Shown piece by piece: positions 16,660-25,630 of a stretch of 64,000 nucleotides of DNA; position 1 is the first letter of the stretch; the number at the start of each line of letters is the position of its first letter. Source of the stretch: JAJFKB01 sp965230515 (GTDB lineage: Bacteria > Pseudomonadota > Gammaproteobacteria > Pseudomonadales > IMCC2047). The position numbers were made by a program, and so were the translations under genes. The notes below the pieces were generated by a model that searched no databases, was not told the DNA's origin, and was given only the letters and a program-made list of their open reading frames with translations. Where the stretch lies: NCBI GenBank assembly GCA_965230515.1, contig OZ246007.1:310001-374000 (forward strand). Direction: 5' to 3'.

Positions 16660-17226
16660 ATGCAAGAAACAGACAGTGATATCAGTGAATATAAAAGCGA
16701 TACAGCACAAGAGCTGACACAACTCTTTAATCAGTGTTTTCAACAGAGTGAACGAACCCTGCTAAAAGGTGGCGCTGAAGAACCGCTTTATCAGCCCGCG
16801 AATTCCAGGCATGCTTATCATCAGGTGATTTTCAGGAATAACTACAGTGCCAGTGCTCTGCATGAAATTGCACACTGGTGTATCGCAGGACCAAAGCGAA
16901 GACTTATGCTCGATTATGGTTATTGGTATGCCCCTGATGGCCGTTCGGAGCAGCTGCAAAAGAATTTCGAATCGGTAGAAATCAAACCTCAGGCATTGGA
17001 GTGGATATTTGCCAGTGCGACCAAAGGCTGTCGTTTTAATATCAGTATTGATAATCTGGGAGGGCGCGCGTTTGACCTGGCTGCATTCAAAATTAACGTG
17101 TATCACCAGGTGTTAAAGTACCTTTCCGAAGGGCTGCCCGACAGAGCCATGATTTTCTTAAATGCAATTAAAGCGTTTTACGGAAGTAGTGTTTTGGCTG
17201 AGGATTTTAAGCTGGAGCAGATATAG
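16660..17226 (+). CDS. epmC: Elongation factor P hydroxylase EpmC (YfcM)
   Basis: EpmC hydroxylates the beta-lysylated lysine of EF-P, the last step of the EpmABC pathway. The segment SASALHEIAHWCIAGPKRR carries the metal-binding H68-E69-x2-H72 motif, followed by the diagnostic DYGYWYAPDGR and VEIKPQALEWIF. With ATG 16660 the protein is 188 residues, close to E. coli YfcM; a TTG at 16639 would add seven. The epmA, epmB and efp genes are not in this window. Confidence 0.92.
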   Translation: MQETDSDISEYKSDTAQELTQLFNQCFQQSERTLLKGGAEEPLYQPANSRHAYHQVIFRNNYSASALHEIAHWCIAGPKRRLMLDYGYWYAPDGRSEQLQKNFESVEIKPQALEWIFASATKGCRFNISIDNLGGRAFDLAAFKINVYHQVLKYLSEGLPDRAMIFLNAIKAFYGSSVLAEDFKLEQI

Positions 17227-17236
17227 GGTTGATATG

Positions 17237-18787
17237 TTATTCGTTTTTATCGAGGGCGGATGCAAACTGTATGCTTTGCAATAGGGCTTGCGTATCCTCT
17301 TCAATTTTAACGGCAGCCTGGTTTTTGGAAACCTTACGTGCCAATCCGGATTTTGATTGAGTCACCGCCGGATTGTGGATGCTTTGATTATAAAGGCTCC
17401 GATAGCGCTCTGTGACGTAGTTGGCCAGATCGGTAAGCTGTTGTTTGGTTTTTTCAGCGTCGCTAATCAGTTCGTCAATGTGGGTATGAATCTGCTCGAT
17501 AGAAGAGTATTTCTCGGATTGAGAGAGGAGGGTGCTTTCTTCTGTGGTAGTCTGCTGGTCCTTGGTTTCGATAGCACCGGTTTGCTGAATCGCCTCCATT
17601 TGCGCGTCAGGCAGTTCACCTTGTGCGTGGGCCTGCAGAACCAGGTCGATTGCTTGAGAAGGTAGCTCGCCAAACTCGCCAAGGTAATGCTGAAGAAGAT
17701 CGGCAAGCATTGTATCGGCTTGCTCCTGGGTCAGATTCTGGTTTTGGGTCTGGCTTTGAAAATCTTTGGACGGTTCAGTCTGCGCCTCTGGGATGCTGCT
17801 CGTTTCCTGCTTCGTTGCAGTGTTACTGGGTGAGCTTCCCAACCTGGATTTACTTTCATCTGACGAAAGTGAACTTGCGTCGATCAGGTCTGCCTGTTTT
17901 TCCAGTTGTGCCTTCCAAAACTGACTGATCTTGCGAACCGGTGCGTTGGATTTAGAAAAATGCTTCAATAATATATTAGCCAGTAGACCAATGCATCGTG
18001 CTGCCGGTGATTCCGGCGCGGACACAAATACCGGGTTTTGTTTTGCGACGGCGTTTCGCAGTGCGCTGTCTGTAGGAAGGTAACCCAGATAGCGAACCTT
18101 GATTTCAATGTATTTATTGACCGCATGGGCGAACCGCTTGAACACTTCCATGCTATGGGCGTAGTTATTGGCCATGTTGACCAATATGTAAACCGGTTGC
18201 TTATGGTCGCGCTTTTTTAGCACCTTGATTAAAGAAAAAGCATCGGTCAGCGAAGTTGGTTCCGGAGAGATGACAACAACTGAATATTGGGCAGATTGAA
18301 TAAAGCGAATAACGGAATCTCCGATACCTGCTGCTGTATCAATCAAAATGTAATCAAATTCCTGTTCCAGTTGCTCCAGGGCATTGAGTAAGCGGGACTG
18401 CTGCTCCTTGTTGAGCAGTACAAAATCAGTTATGCCGGTAGCTGAAGGAACAATTTTTAAACCTGACGGGCCCTCAATAATAACATTCTGAATAGGCATC
18501 TGCTCTCTTAAGAAGTGTTCCAGAGTGTATTCTGGTGTTTGGCCCAACAGTATATTGATATTTGCCAGACTGGTGTCGGCATCAAATACACATACCTTTT
18601 TCCCGGCTTTTGCGAGAGCAATGCCAAGATTGGTAGTGATATTGGTTTTTCCAACACCGCCCTTGCCGCTGGAAATGGCAACCGTCAACGCAGAGTGCTG
18701 CGCATTTTTTGCACTGGCGGCCGGCTTTTCGGTTGGTATTGGCTGATCGAGATTATTCATTATTATTGAGCTTGTCTTCTCCGTCAC
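17237..18787 (-). CDS. MinD/ParA-family P-loop ATPase with long C-terminal extension
   Basis: The N-terminal 270 residues form a deviant Walker A ATPase of the MinD/FlhG type: signature K42-GGVGK-T48, DADTSLANINILLGQ for switch I, and the IDTAAGIGDSVI Walker B segment. No C-terminal amphipathic membrane helix of MinD type is obvious. A low-complexity Ser/Gln/Thr/Glu-rich extension of about 240 residues follows, ending in a coiled-coil-like region (DELISDAEKTKQQLTDLANYV). No flagellar, chemotaxis or min genes are adjacent, so FleN/FlhG is only one possibility; positioning of another apparatus is also possible. The GTG start at 18787 could be replaced by ATG 18760. Confidence 0.82.
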   Translation of the reverse strand: MTEKTSSIIMNNLDQPIPTEKPAASAKNAQHSALTVAISSGKGGVGKTNITTNLGIALAKAGKKVCVFDADTSLANINILLGQTPEYTLEHFLREQMPIQNVIIEGPSGLKIVPSATGITDFVLLNKEQQSRLLNALEQLEQEFDYILIDTAAGIGDSVIRFIQSAQYSVVVISPEPTSLTDAFSLIKVLKKRDHKQPVYILVNMANNYAHSMEVFKRFAHAVNKYIEIKVRYLGYLPTDSALRNAVAKQNPVFVSAPESPAARCIGLLANILLKHFSKSNAPVRKISQFWKAQLEKQADLIDASSLSSDESKSRLGSSPSNTATKQETSSIPEAQTEPSKDFQSQTQNQNLTQEQADTMLADLLQHYLGEFGELPSQAIDLVLQAHAQGELPDAQMEAIQQTGAIETKDQQTTTEESTLLSQSEKYSSIEQIHTHIDELISDAEKTKQQLTDLANYVTERYRSLYNQSIHNPAVTQSKSGLARKVSKNQAAVKIEEDTQALLQSIQFASALDKNE

Positions 18788-19063
18788 AGCTAATAATAGC
18801 CGAGAGTTAAGTGATTGGAAAATAACCTGTTGGAAAAACCCTGTTGCCCCTCCAAAAAAACTGACTACAGATAATTGTGAGGCTGCCGATTTGTCTCTTT
18901 TGGCTTTGACAATGGTAAACTAGTGTCTATATTTAATGAAAGCTTCGCACCAGGATTAAAAATTAACCTTGGCTATAGCACTGTGCCGAGATGACCTAAA
19001 GGGTCTGGCAGTTGGTCCTGTAGTCGGGTTTGCTGTTAATTTTATCTAAGCTACGGTCTTATT

Positions 19064-21220
19064 TTGTCAAAAACCAAATCAATAAACTCGAGTGCGTTAG
19101 ACCAGATATTTGCGGGGATTCAGGCAGACAAACTACCCTCTTTACCTCATGTATTACTGGTTTTACTTGATGCTTCTCATACAGAGGTGATCTCGTTCGA
19201 TCGCCTGTCTGATTTAATCAGGAAGGACGCAGCGCTTGCCGCTCGTGTTATATCTGCAGCAGATGCCGCATACTATGGCGGGCAGGGTAAATCACTCACC
19301 TTTGAAAGAACGCTGGTGTTGCTGGGGCTTGATACCATCAAGACCATCGCGATAACCGCTTCCGTCCAACAGTTTTTTTCCCGTTTTGATTCAGCAAGCG
19401 CCATACGCCAAAAGCAATTTTGGAGAAACTCGCTCACCTGTGCCCTGTTGACCAGGTCAATCGCCAAATTAACCGGATATGAGTACGAAGATGAGGCCTA
19501 CCTGGCCGGCTTAATGCACAATATCGGCGAACTTGTATTTGCGAATAATTTCCCACAGGAATACCCGTCAATTATTGAATCGGCCGAATCTGAACAGCAG
19601 ATAATTCTTGCCGAAGAGGAACGGTTTGGTGGTAATCGCTATCAAGCTGGTGCCTGGCTGATTTCAGGATGGAATGTCGATCCCTTTATTGCAGATGCGG
19701 TACTCTATCAGAATGAAACCCTGGATTCCGTGGTAGATGCACATCATCTGGTGAAATCGCTGTATCTTGCTAATTTGCTCTGCAATTTTAGCGCGGATTT
19801 GGATGATAAAGCGCTCATTGCGGCGGAAAAGCTATTTGATTTAAACCAGACATTGGTCAGGGATCTCGTTGCGAGGGCATTAGAAGAGGTTACCCAGGCC
19901 GCGCAATCAATGGATATTCAGATTGGTGACACTCCCGGGGAGACCGAAAACGGTTTTGCTGTTGATCAGGATAAACAGGTGGAGCTGGCTGACCGTGTTC
20001 GTAACATTGCATTAATGGATGGTGTTCGCCAACAGTTTTCCAAGGCGACAAGCGAATCCACAATCTTACTGGCGATCAAACAGGGTCTGAATATTCTATT
20101 CGGAGTAAAAAACAGTTTTTTCTTCTTCGCCAAGCCTGAACTGCAATCATTGATTGGCATTGCTACTGATGACAGCGATCAGCTCATTACTCAGATTAAG
20201 ATCCCGCTGAATTCCAAATCCAGTATTTTGTCCGGATGTTTTTCAGAAAGAAAGGCGGTGAGTTCATTGCTGTCAAAGGAAGATGGATTGCCAAGTGTTA
20301 TCGATCGGCAATTGGCAAATTTGTCCGGGACAGACGGTATTTATTGCCTGCCATTGGTCGTAGATAAGCATGAACTAGGCGTTCTGGTTGTTGGCTGTAA
20401 TGAAAACGAAGGGGATCGCTTTGAGAGCCAGACCCGTTTGCTTGCGATGTTTGCAAATGAAGCGGCAAACAAACTGCTGGCGCACCAGCAAAGTGCACGG
20501 GACGAGCAACGTCGAAGCGAAGAGGATCGTGAGTACTATCATGCCAGGGCGAGAGAAATTGTTCATGAAGTCAATAACCCGCTTAGTATCATTAACAACT
20601 ATGTGCACATACTCAGCACCAAGCTGGATGATGAGCATTCGGTTCAGGAAGAGCTGGATGTTATTAAGGAAGAACTGGAGAGGGCTGGTGGCATTTTATT
20701 ACGATTGCCTGGGATCACAGAAAAGTTAACGACAGATTCAGGAGTTGAATTAGTTAACATAAACAAAATGTTATCTGATTTACTTAAAGTATTTCGCTCA
20801 TCGCTCTTTGCGGCAAGAAAAATTGAGTGTCTATCTGAATTTGATGAGCAGATGAAAGCAATTGCGGTCGATCGCAACGCATTAAAACAGGTGGTAAGCA
20901 ACGTCATAAAGAACGCGGCTGAAGCAATGAAGGAGTCCGGACGCATCACCCTGTCGACACAGGCAATGGTGAATCAGAACGGTAAGAGTTTTGTTGGTAT
21001 AATGATCGCTGATAACGGTCCAGGCATTCCGGAAGAGATACAATCCAAATTGTTCACGCCGGTTACTTCCACAAAAGGCGAGGGGCATTCGGGCTTGGGG
21101 TTGACCATTGTCAAGAACCTGCTCGATGAACTGGGTGGCTCGGTTAGCTGTCGTACCGGTGCTGATTCCGGGACGAGTTTTGAAATACTGATCCCGCGAG
21201 TGCTTGGTGATGATGAATAA
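19064..21220 (+). CDS. HDOD-GAF-histidine kinase sensor
   Basis: This 718-residue soluble protein has an N-terminal HDOD domain (LPSLPHVLLVLLD through the AYLAGLMHNIGELV segment). A central region around residues 310-470 has GAF-like character (GIYCLPLVVDKHELGVLVVG). A histidine kinase core follows: the H-box VHEVNNPLS with the likely phosphorylated H501, the N-box NVIKNAAEAM near 612-621, then DNGPGIPEE and GLGLTIVKNLL. It lacks membrane helices, so the signal is cytoplasmic. Start is TTG at 19064; no in-frame ATG occurs before the HDOD domain. The response regulator 47 bp downstream is the obvious partner. Confidence 0.88.
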   Translation: MSKTKSINSSALDQIFAGIQADKLPSLPHVLLVLLDASHTEVISFDRLSDLIRKDAALAARVISAADAAYYGGQGKSLTFERTLVLLGLDTIKTIAITASVQQFFSRFDSASAIRQKQFWRNSLTCALLTRSIAKLTGYEYEDEAYLAGLMHNIGELVFANNFPQEYPSIIESAESEQQIILAEEERFGGNRYQAGAWLISGWNVDPFIADAVLYQNETLDSVVDAHHLVKSLYLANLLCNFSADLDDKALIAAEKLFDLNQTLVRDLVARALEEVTQAAQSMDIQIGDTPGETENGFAVDQDKQVELADRVRNIALMDGVRQQFSKATSESTILLAIKQGLNILFGVKNSFFFFAKPELQSLIGIATDDSDQLITQIKIPLNSKSSILSGCFSERKAVSSLLSKEDGLPSVIDRQLANLSGTDGIYCLPLVVDKHELGVLVVGCNENEGDRFESQTRLLAMFANEAANKLLAHQQSARDEQRRSEEDREYYHARAREIVHEVNNPLSIINNYVHILSTKLDDEHSVQEELDVIKEELERAGGILLRLPGITEKLTTDSGVELVNINKMLSDLLKVFRSSLFAARKIECLSEFDEQMKAIAVDRNALKQVVSNVIKNAAEAMKESGRITLSTQAMVNQNGKSFVGIMIADNGPGIPEEIQSKLFTPVTSTKGEGHSGLGLTIVKNLLDELGGSVSCRTGADSGTSFEILIPRVLGDDE

Positions 21221-21267
21221 TAAATATGCCTATTTAGCGGGTGCAATTAGAATAATATGGTTAAAAA

Positions 21268-23487
21268 ATGACGCATTCTCATAGAGCAACGTTATTAGTC
21301 GTCGATGATGAGCCTCGAATGCTGAACAGTCTTAGGGACTTGATCAGCATTAACGGTTATAAGGTACTGACTGCCCTGGGCGGCAGGGAAGCTGTTACGC
21401 GACTTGAGGAATCCAACATAGACTTGATGTTACTGGATCTGAAAATGCCGGGATTTAGCGGTCATCAGGTGATGGATTATGTTGAAGAAAAAAACCTGGA
21501 TACCACAGTTGTCGTGGTGAGCGGTGAAACCTCCTTTGATGCGATGTCTCAGGTACTGAGAAGACGAGCTTACGATTATCTCAAAAAACCGTACGCCCCT
21601 GACGAACTGCTACAAACCGTTGAAAATGCCTTACATCAGCGGCACCTGCAAAAACAAAATCAAACAATTGAGTTTAAACTCAAAGAATCGGAACGTTTGC
21701 ACCGTTACATGGTGAATAGCTCGCCGGATATTATCTACATGCTCGACAAGGAGGGGCGGTTTACCTTTGTTAATGACCGTATCGTGCAGCTGTTGGGGTA
21801 TCGCAAGGATGAGCTGGTTGGCCAGCATTATTCTGATTTGGTCTATTTCGAAGATATAGAGCAGGCCAGATATGTATTTAACGAACGGCGAACCGACGAG
21901 CGTATAGCGCGCAATGTAGAATTGAGGCTCAAGTGCAAAGATCCGGATTCTGCCCCCAAACATTTTGAAACCAACACCGTCCCCATTGAGCTGAGTGCAA
22001 CAGGCGTTTATCACGGTAATGAAGAAGACCGTGAATACCTGGGTACTTATGGTGTGGCGCGTGATGTAACAGATAGAAAAGAGGCTGAGCGCACCATTAA
22101 TTTCCAGGCCTACCATGATCTGTTAACCCAGTTGCCTAACAGGGCGTTGTTTAAAGATCGCTTGAATCTGGCGCTCGCACAAACCAAACGGTCCAGTCAG
22201 CGTCTTGCAGTCATGTTCCTTGATCTCGATCGATTTAAGCTGGTTAACGACACTTTAGGGCATATCTGTGGCGATGAGTTGTTGCAGGCAGTGAGTCATC
22301 GTTTGCAAGAGTGTTTGCGTGAAGGTGATACATTGGCGCGATTTGGCGGGGACGAGTTTACCTTGCTGTTACCCCAAATCTATGGCCAGGAAGATGCTGA
22401 AGCTATTGCCAAAAAAATAATTGCCAAACTCAGAGACCCGTTTTTTATCGAGGGCCACGAATTATATGTAACCATAAGCATTGGCATTGCCATGTACCCG
22501 CATGACGGGACAAGTATGGAAATGCTGGTCAAGAATGCAGATATCGCCATGTACTGCATCAAAGGACGGGGTAGCAATGATTACCAGTTCTTTAGCAGTG
22601 AAATGAATAATGTATCCGTTGCGCGACTGTCATTAGAACGGGATATGCGCAAGGCTATGGAGAATGATCAATTCACGCTTTATTATCAGCCACAGGTTGA
22701 TGTGGCCAGTGGCAGGATTGTGGCGATGGAAGCGCTCATCCGCTGGGAGCATCCGGACAGGGGCCTGATACCGCCCTCTGAATTTGTTGCTGTTGCCGAA
22801 GAGACCGGTTTGATTATGCAACTGGGCGAGTGGGCGCTCAGAACGGCTTGTGAAACCTTGCGATCCTGGCAAATAGACGGAATCATTGATGTTCGTATGG
22901 CGGTAAATCTTTCAGCTCTACAGGTTGAACATAAGAACTTTGTTGATCATATAATTCGCGAGGTCAAACGAAACAGCCTGATCGGTGAAAATCTGGAAGT
23001 AGAGATTACGGAGAATCTCATTATGCAGGATATGGATAATACGATTCAGAAGCTGATTAAGCTCAATGAGTATGGTGTAAAGGTGGCTATTGATGACTTT
23101 GGAACGGGATACTCTTCATTGAGTTATCTACAACGGCTGCCGATTCATACTGTAAAAATTGATCGTTCCTTTGTTCACGAGATCAAAAGCCAGCCTGATG
23201 ATGCGTGCATAGTAAATGCCATCATCGCCATGGCAAAAGGGTTGAAATTAAACCTTATTGCCGAAGGTGTGGAGACCGCTGAGCAGTTTAACTATCTTCG
23301 GGATCAGGGTTGTACAGAAGTGCAAGGGTTTATGTTTGGCCACCCGATGACCGAACAGGATGCGCGAAAGATTCTTCAACAAAGGCCTTTTGAGCACGAC
23401 AAAGTGCTAATTAAAAAGCGACTGCCCGAGAAAATGGAAAGTGAGTTGCCCCGAAAACAGATGAGTGGTGAGGCCAGAGGTCATTAG
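21268..23487 (+). CDS. REC-PAS-GGDEF-EAL bifunctional c-di-GMP response regulator
   Basis: Domains in order: receiver with phosphoacceptor D57 (MLLDLKMPG), PAS at about 145-275 (SPDIIYMLDKEGRFTFVND), GGDEF with an intact GGDEF motif at 360-364 and an RxxD inhibitory site at 351-354, then EAL with E488-A489-L490 and the catalytic-loop sequence DDFGTGYSSL. Both output domains therefore look competent, so net activity (synthesis or breakdown of c-di-GMP) cannot be told from sequence. Phosphorylation by the upstream HDOD histidine kinase probably controls it. Confidence 0.92.
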   Translation: MTHSHRATLLVVDDEPRMLNSLRDLISINGYKVLTALGGREAVTRLEESNIDLMLLDLKMPGFSGHQVMDYVEEKNLDTTVVVVSGETSFDAMSQVLRRRAYDYLKKPYAPDELLQTVENALHQRHLQKQNQTIEFKLKESERLHRYMVNSSPDIIYMLDKEGRFTFVNDRIVQLLGYRKDELVGQHYSDLVYFEDIEQARYVFNERRTDERIARNVELRLKCKDPDSAPKHFETNTVPIELSATGVYHGNEEDREYLGTYGVARDVTDRKEAERTINFQAYHDLLTQLPNRALFKDRLNLALAQTKRSSQRLAVMFLDLDRFKLVNDTLGHICGDELLQAVSHRLQECLREGDTLARFGGDEFTLLLPQIYGQEDAEAIAKKIIAKLRDPFFIEGHELYVTISIGIAMYPHDGTSMEMLVKNADIAMYCIKGRGSNDYQFFSSEMNNVSVARLSLERDMRKAMENDQFTLYYQPQVDVASGRIVAMEALIRWEHPDRGLIPPSEFVAVAEETGLIMQLGEWALRTACETLRSWQIDGIIDVRMAVNLSALQVEHKNFVDHIIREVKRNSLIGENLEVEITENLIMQDMDNTIQKLIKLNEYGVKVAIDDFGTGYSSLSYLQRLPIHTVKIDRSFVHEIKSQPDDACIVNAIIAMAKGLKLNLIAEGVETAEQFNYLRDQGCTEVQGFMFGHPMTEQDARKILQQRPFEHDKVLIKKRLPEKMESELPRKQMSGEARGH

Positions 23488-24278
23488 TCAGCGCTAGTCC
23501 CGGAAATCTTAAAAAACTCTAGGGCAGTATTTGTTGTTGCTTGCGAAACATCTTTCTCCGTCATTTCAAGGCACTGGGCTACACGAGACAACACGTATTG
23601 TAGAAATGCCGGTTCGTTACGCTTGATTTTAGCGGGAATCTCCGTACCACGAGGAAGCAGGTAGGGAGCATCAGTTTCCAACATCAATCTGTTCAAAGGG
23701 ATCTGTTTGATAAGGTCGTGCAGATGATAACCCCTGCGTTCGTCACAGATCCATCCCGTAATGCCGATATGCATATCCAGATTCAAGTAATCTTCCAACT
23801 CCTTTTGTCCTCCGGTAAAACAGTGTGCGACTGCACCCGGCAATTCGCTGCGGTGAGCAGCAATCATTGGAAGAAAGGTATCATGGGCATCCCTTTGGTG
23901 TAAATAAACAGGGAGTTGGCACTCAACGGCTAGTTCCAGCTGCTGTTCAAAGGCCAGTATCTGTGCTTTTTTTGGGGAATAATTTCGATTGAAGTCCAGG
24001 CCGGTTTCACCAATGGCTTTTACTGATTTTTGTGCGGTGAGTTTTTGTAAAGCGCTTCGGGATTGATCATCCCAATCCCTGGCATGGTGTGGATGTATAC
24101 CTGCCGTTGTAACACAGCCTGAGTATTTGTTGCTGAGTTTAATGGCCTCGCTGCTATCACCCAGGTTACTGCCAATAATAACCATTGCACAAACATCAGC
24201 CGCAAAAGCACGATCAATAACCTCATCGATATCCTTTTTGAAAACACTGGAGGTAAGATTGACGCCGATATCAATCAT
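23484..24278 (-). CDS. tatD: TatD family metal-dependent DNase
   Basis: The 264-residue protein matches true TatD rather than the YcfH/YjjV paralogues: it begins MIDIGVNLTSS, and contains TAGIHPHHA, GETGLDFNRNYS, AHCFTGG and ETDAPYLLPR, the metal-binding amidohydrolase segments. TatD proteins are 3'-5' exonucleases. The gene ends 4 bp inside the convergent response-regulator gene and lies 10 bp downstream of the EAL-HDOD gene, so it probably shares its transcript. Confidence 0.92.
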   Translation of the reverse strand: MIDIGVNLTSSVFKKDIDEVIDRAFAADVCAMVIIGSNLGDSSEAIKLSNKYSGCVTTAGIHPHHARDWDDQSRSALQKLTAQKSVKAIGETGLDFNRNYSPKKAQILAFEQQLELAVECQLPVYLHQRDAHDTFLPMIAAHRSELPGAVAHCFTGGQKELEDYLNLDMHIGITGWICDERRGYHLHDLIKQIPLNRLMLETDAPYLLPRGTEIPAKIKRNEPAFLQYVLSRVAQCLEMTEKDVSQATTNTALEFFKISGTSAD

Positions 24279-24288
24279 TGAAATCAGA

Positions 24289-25524
24289 TCATGCTGATTC
24301 GGGGGGAGTTTTGACCGCAGAGCTCGTTTCTATTGACCACTGCAGGCTTTCGAGATAAGCCTCTTTTACATCTTTAATTGACAGGTTGTAATGCGTTAAT
24401 CCGGACCAGTCAATGTCTCCCCAATTGCCCTGTTCGTATGCAAGCGTAACGGAAAGAACGAACCCTAAAATGCCTTCGTTATTCAAAAGTGCGGTATTGA
24501 TTTCATCGGTCAGTGAGATCGACGACAACAGCTCATCAAGGGGGGCATCAAAAAAAGCCTCCAGCATCGACATCATCCCCACCGTAAAAAAGAGATCCTT
24601 TTTACGTTCATCAGCTTTGGCACCCAGATTTTCGCACATATGAGCTCGCAGCATGGTCTGTTCGTGCAGAGCGTGTGGCTTGTCATCCAGGTTTGAAAGT
24701 GCCAGCAAACTGGCCCAGTGTTTTATATTTGACGGGCCTATCAGCAGAATTGCACGATAAAGTGATTCTATTTTTCGCGGGCGACGATACGCAGCGGAAT
24801 TGATCATTCTCAGCAGTTTGTAGCTAAGGGTAGGGTCAGATGAGATAGTGTCGTGCAGCACGCTTGGGTCGGAGGTTTCGGGCGAATTAAGGTCTGCAAT
24901 CAGTTTCATGACCACCAGTTTGTTGGCTGGTATTATCTTGCCTTTAACCAGAATAGGCCGACATAAGAAATAGCCCTGAAAGTAATCGAAACCAAGGTCT
25001 TTGCAAGACTGAAACATCTCTTGGGTTTCCACTTTTTCGGCGAGTAGTTTGACCGGATATTTCTTCAATACTGTTATGTTGTGCTCCAACTCATCTTCTG
25101 TCAGAGCCAGTACATCAATCTTTATAATATCTGCTAATTCAACCAGTGGCACCAGCGATTCGTCGTAAGCGAAATCATCCAATGCAATGGTAAACCCCTG
25201 CTGTTTGAGGTTTGTTATGCCCTCCAACACTTCAGGTTCCGGTTGGATGTCCTCCAGTATTTCTATAACGATCTCTTTGTTATCAAAGGGAGGAGGTGTT
25301 ATAACCAGGTTTCGAGTGAAGTTGATGAACGCTTTGCTGCGTGCAACGAGGTTTTCCATGCCCACTTCAGAAAAGGCGTTGAGCATAACTGTTGAAGTAG
25401 CCTGATCACCATCGATGATGCCCGAATGCTCTGCCGCAGGTCTGAATAGCAGCTCATACGCATAAATATCCAGTTTGGAGTTAAAGATAGGTTGCCGGGC
25501 CAGCAGGATTTCTTCTTGTAGCAT
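24289..25524 (-). CDS. EAL-HDOD signalling protein, EAL probably degenerate
   Basis: The first 200 residues form an EAL-like domain in which the signature reads ELLFR (YELLFRP) in place of EALxR, with IALDDFAYDES in place of the DDFGTG loop. This is typical of catalytically weak or inactive YuxH/CdgJ-type proteins. The C-terminal half is an HDOD domain (SSDPTLSYKLLRMINSAAY, then SLYRAILLIGPSNIKHW). No membrane segment is present. Family members influence motility and surface attachment without degrading c-di-GMP themselves. It is the first gene of a pair with tatD. Confidence 0.88.
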   Translation of the reverse strand: MLQEEILLARQPIFNSKLDIYAYELLFRPAAEHSGIIDGDQATSTVMLNAFSEVGMENLVARSKAFINFTRNLVITPPPFDNKEIVIEILEDIQPEPEVLEGITNLKQQGFTIALDDFAYDESLVPLVELADIIKIDVLALTEDELEHNITVLKKYPVKLLAEKVETQEMFQSCKDLGFDYFQGYFLCRPILVKGKIIPANKLVVMKLIADLNSPETSDPSVLHDTISSDPTLSYKLLRMINSAAYRRPRKIESLYRAILLIGPSNIKHWASLLALSNLDDKPHALHEQTMLRAHMCENLGAKADERKKDLFFTVGMMSMLEAFFDAPLDELLSSISLTDEINTALLNNEGILGFVLSVTLAYEQGNWGDIDWSGLTHYNLSIKDVKEAYLESLQWSIETSSAVKTPPESA

Positions 25525-25630
25525 TTGCTCTCAATATAATTTGAATAATAAAATTAAAACAGCTCGTATCATCGGTTACTTCTCTATTAAGTGTAACCCT
25601 TATTTCCAATTTGTTAATTCATATTGTTAA

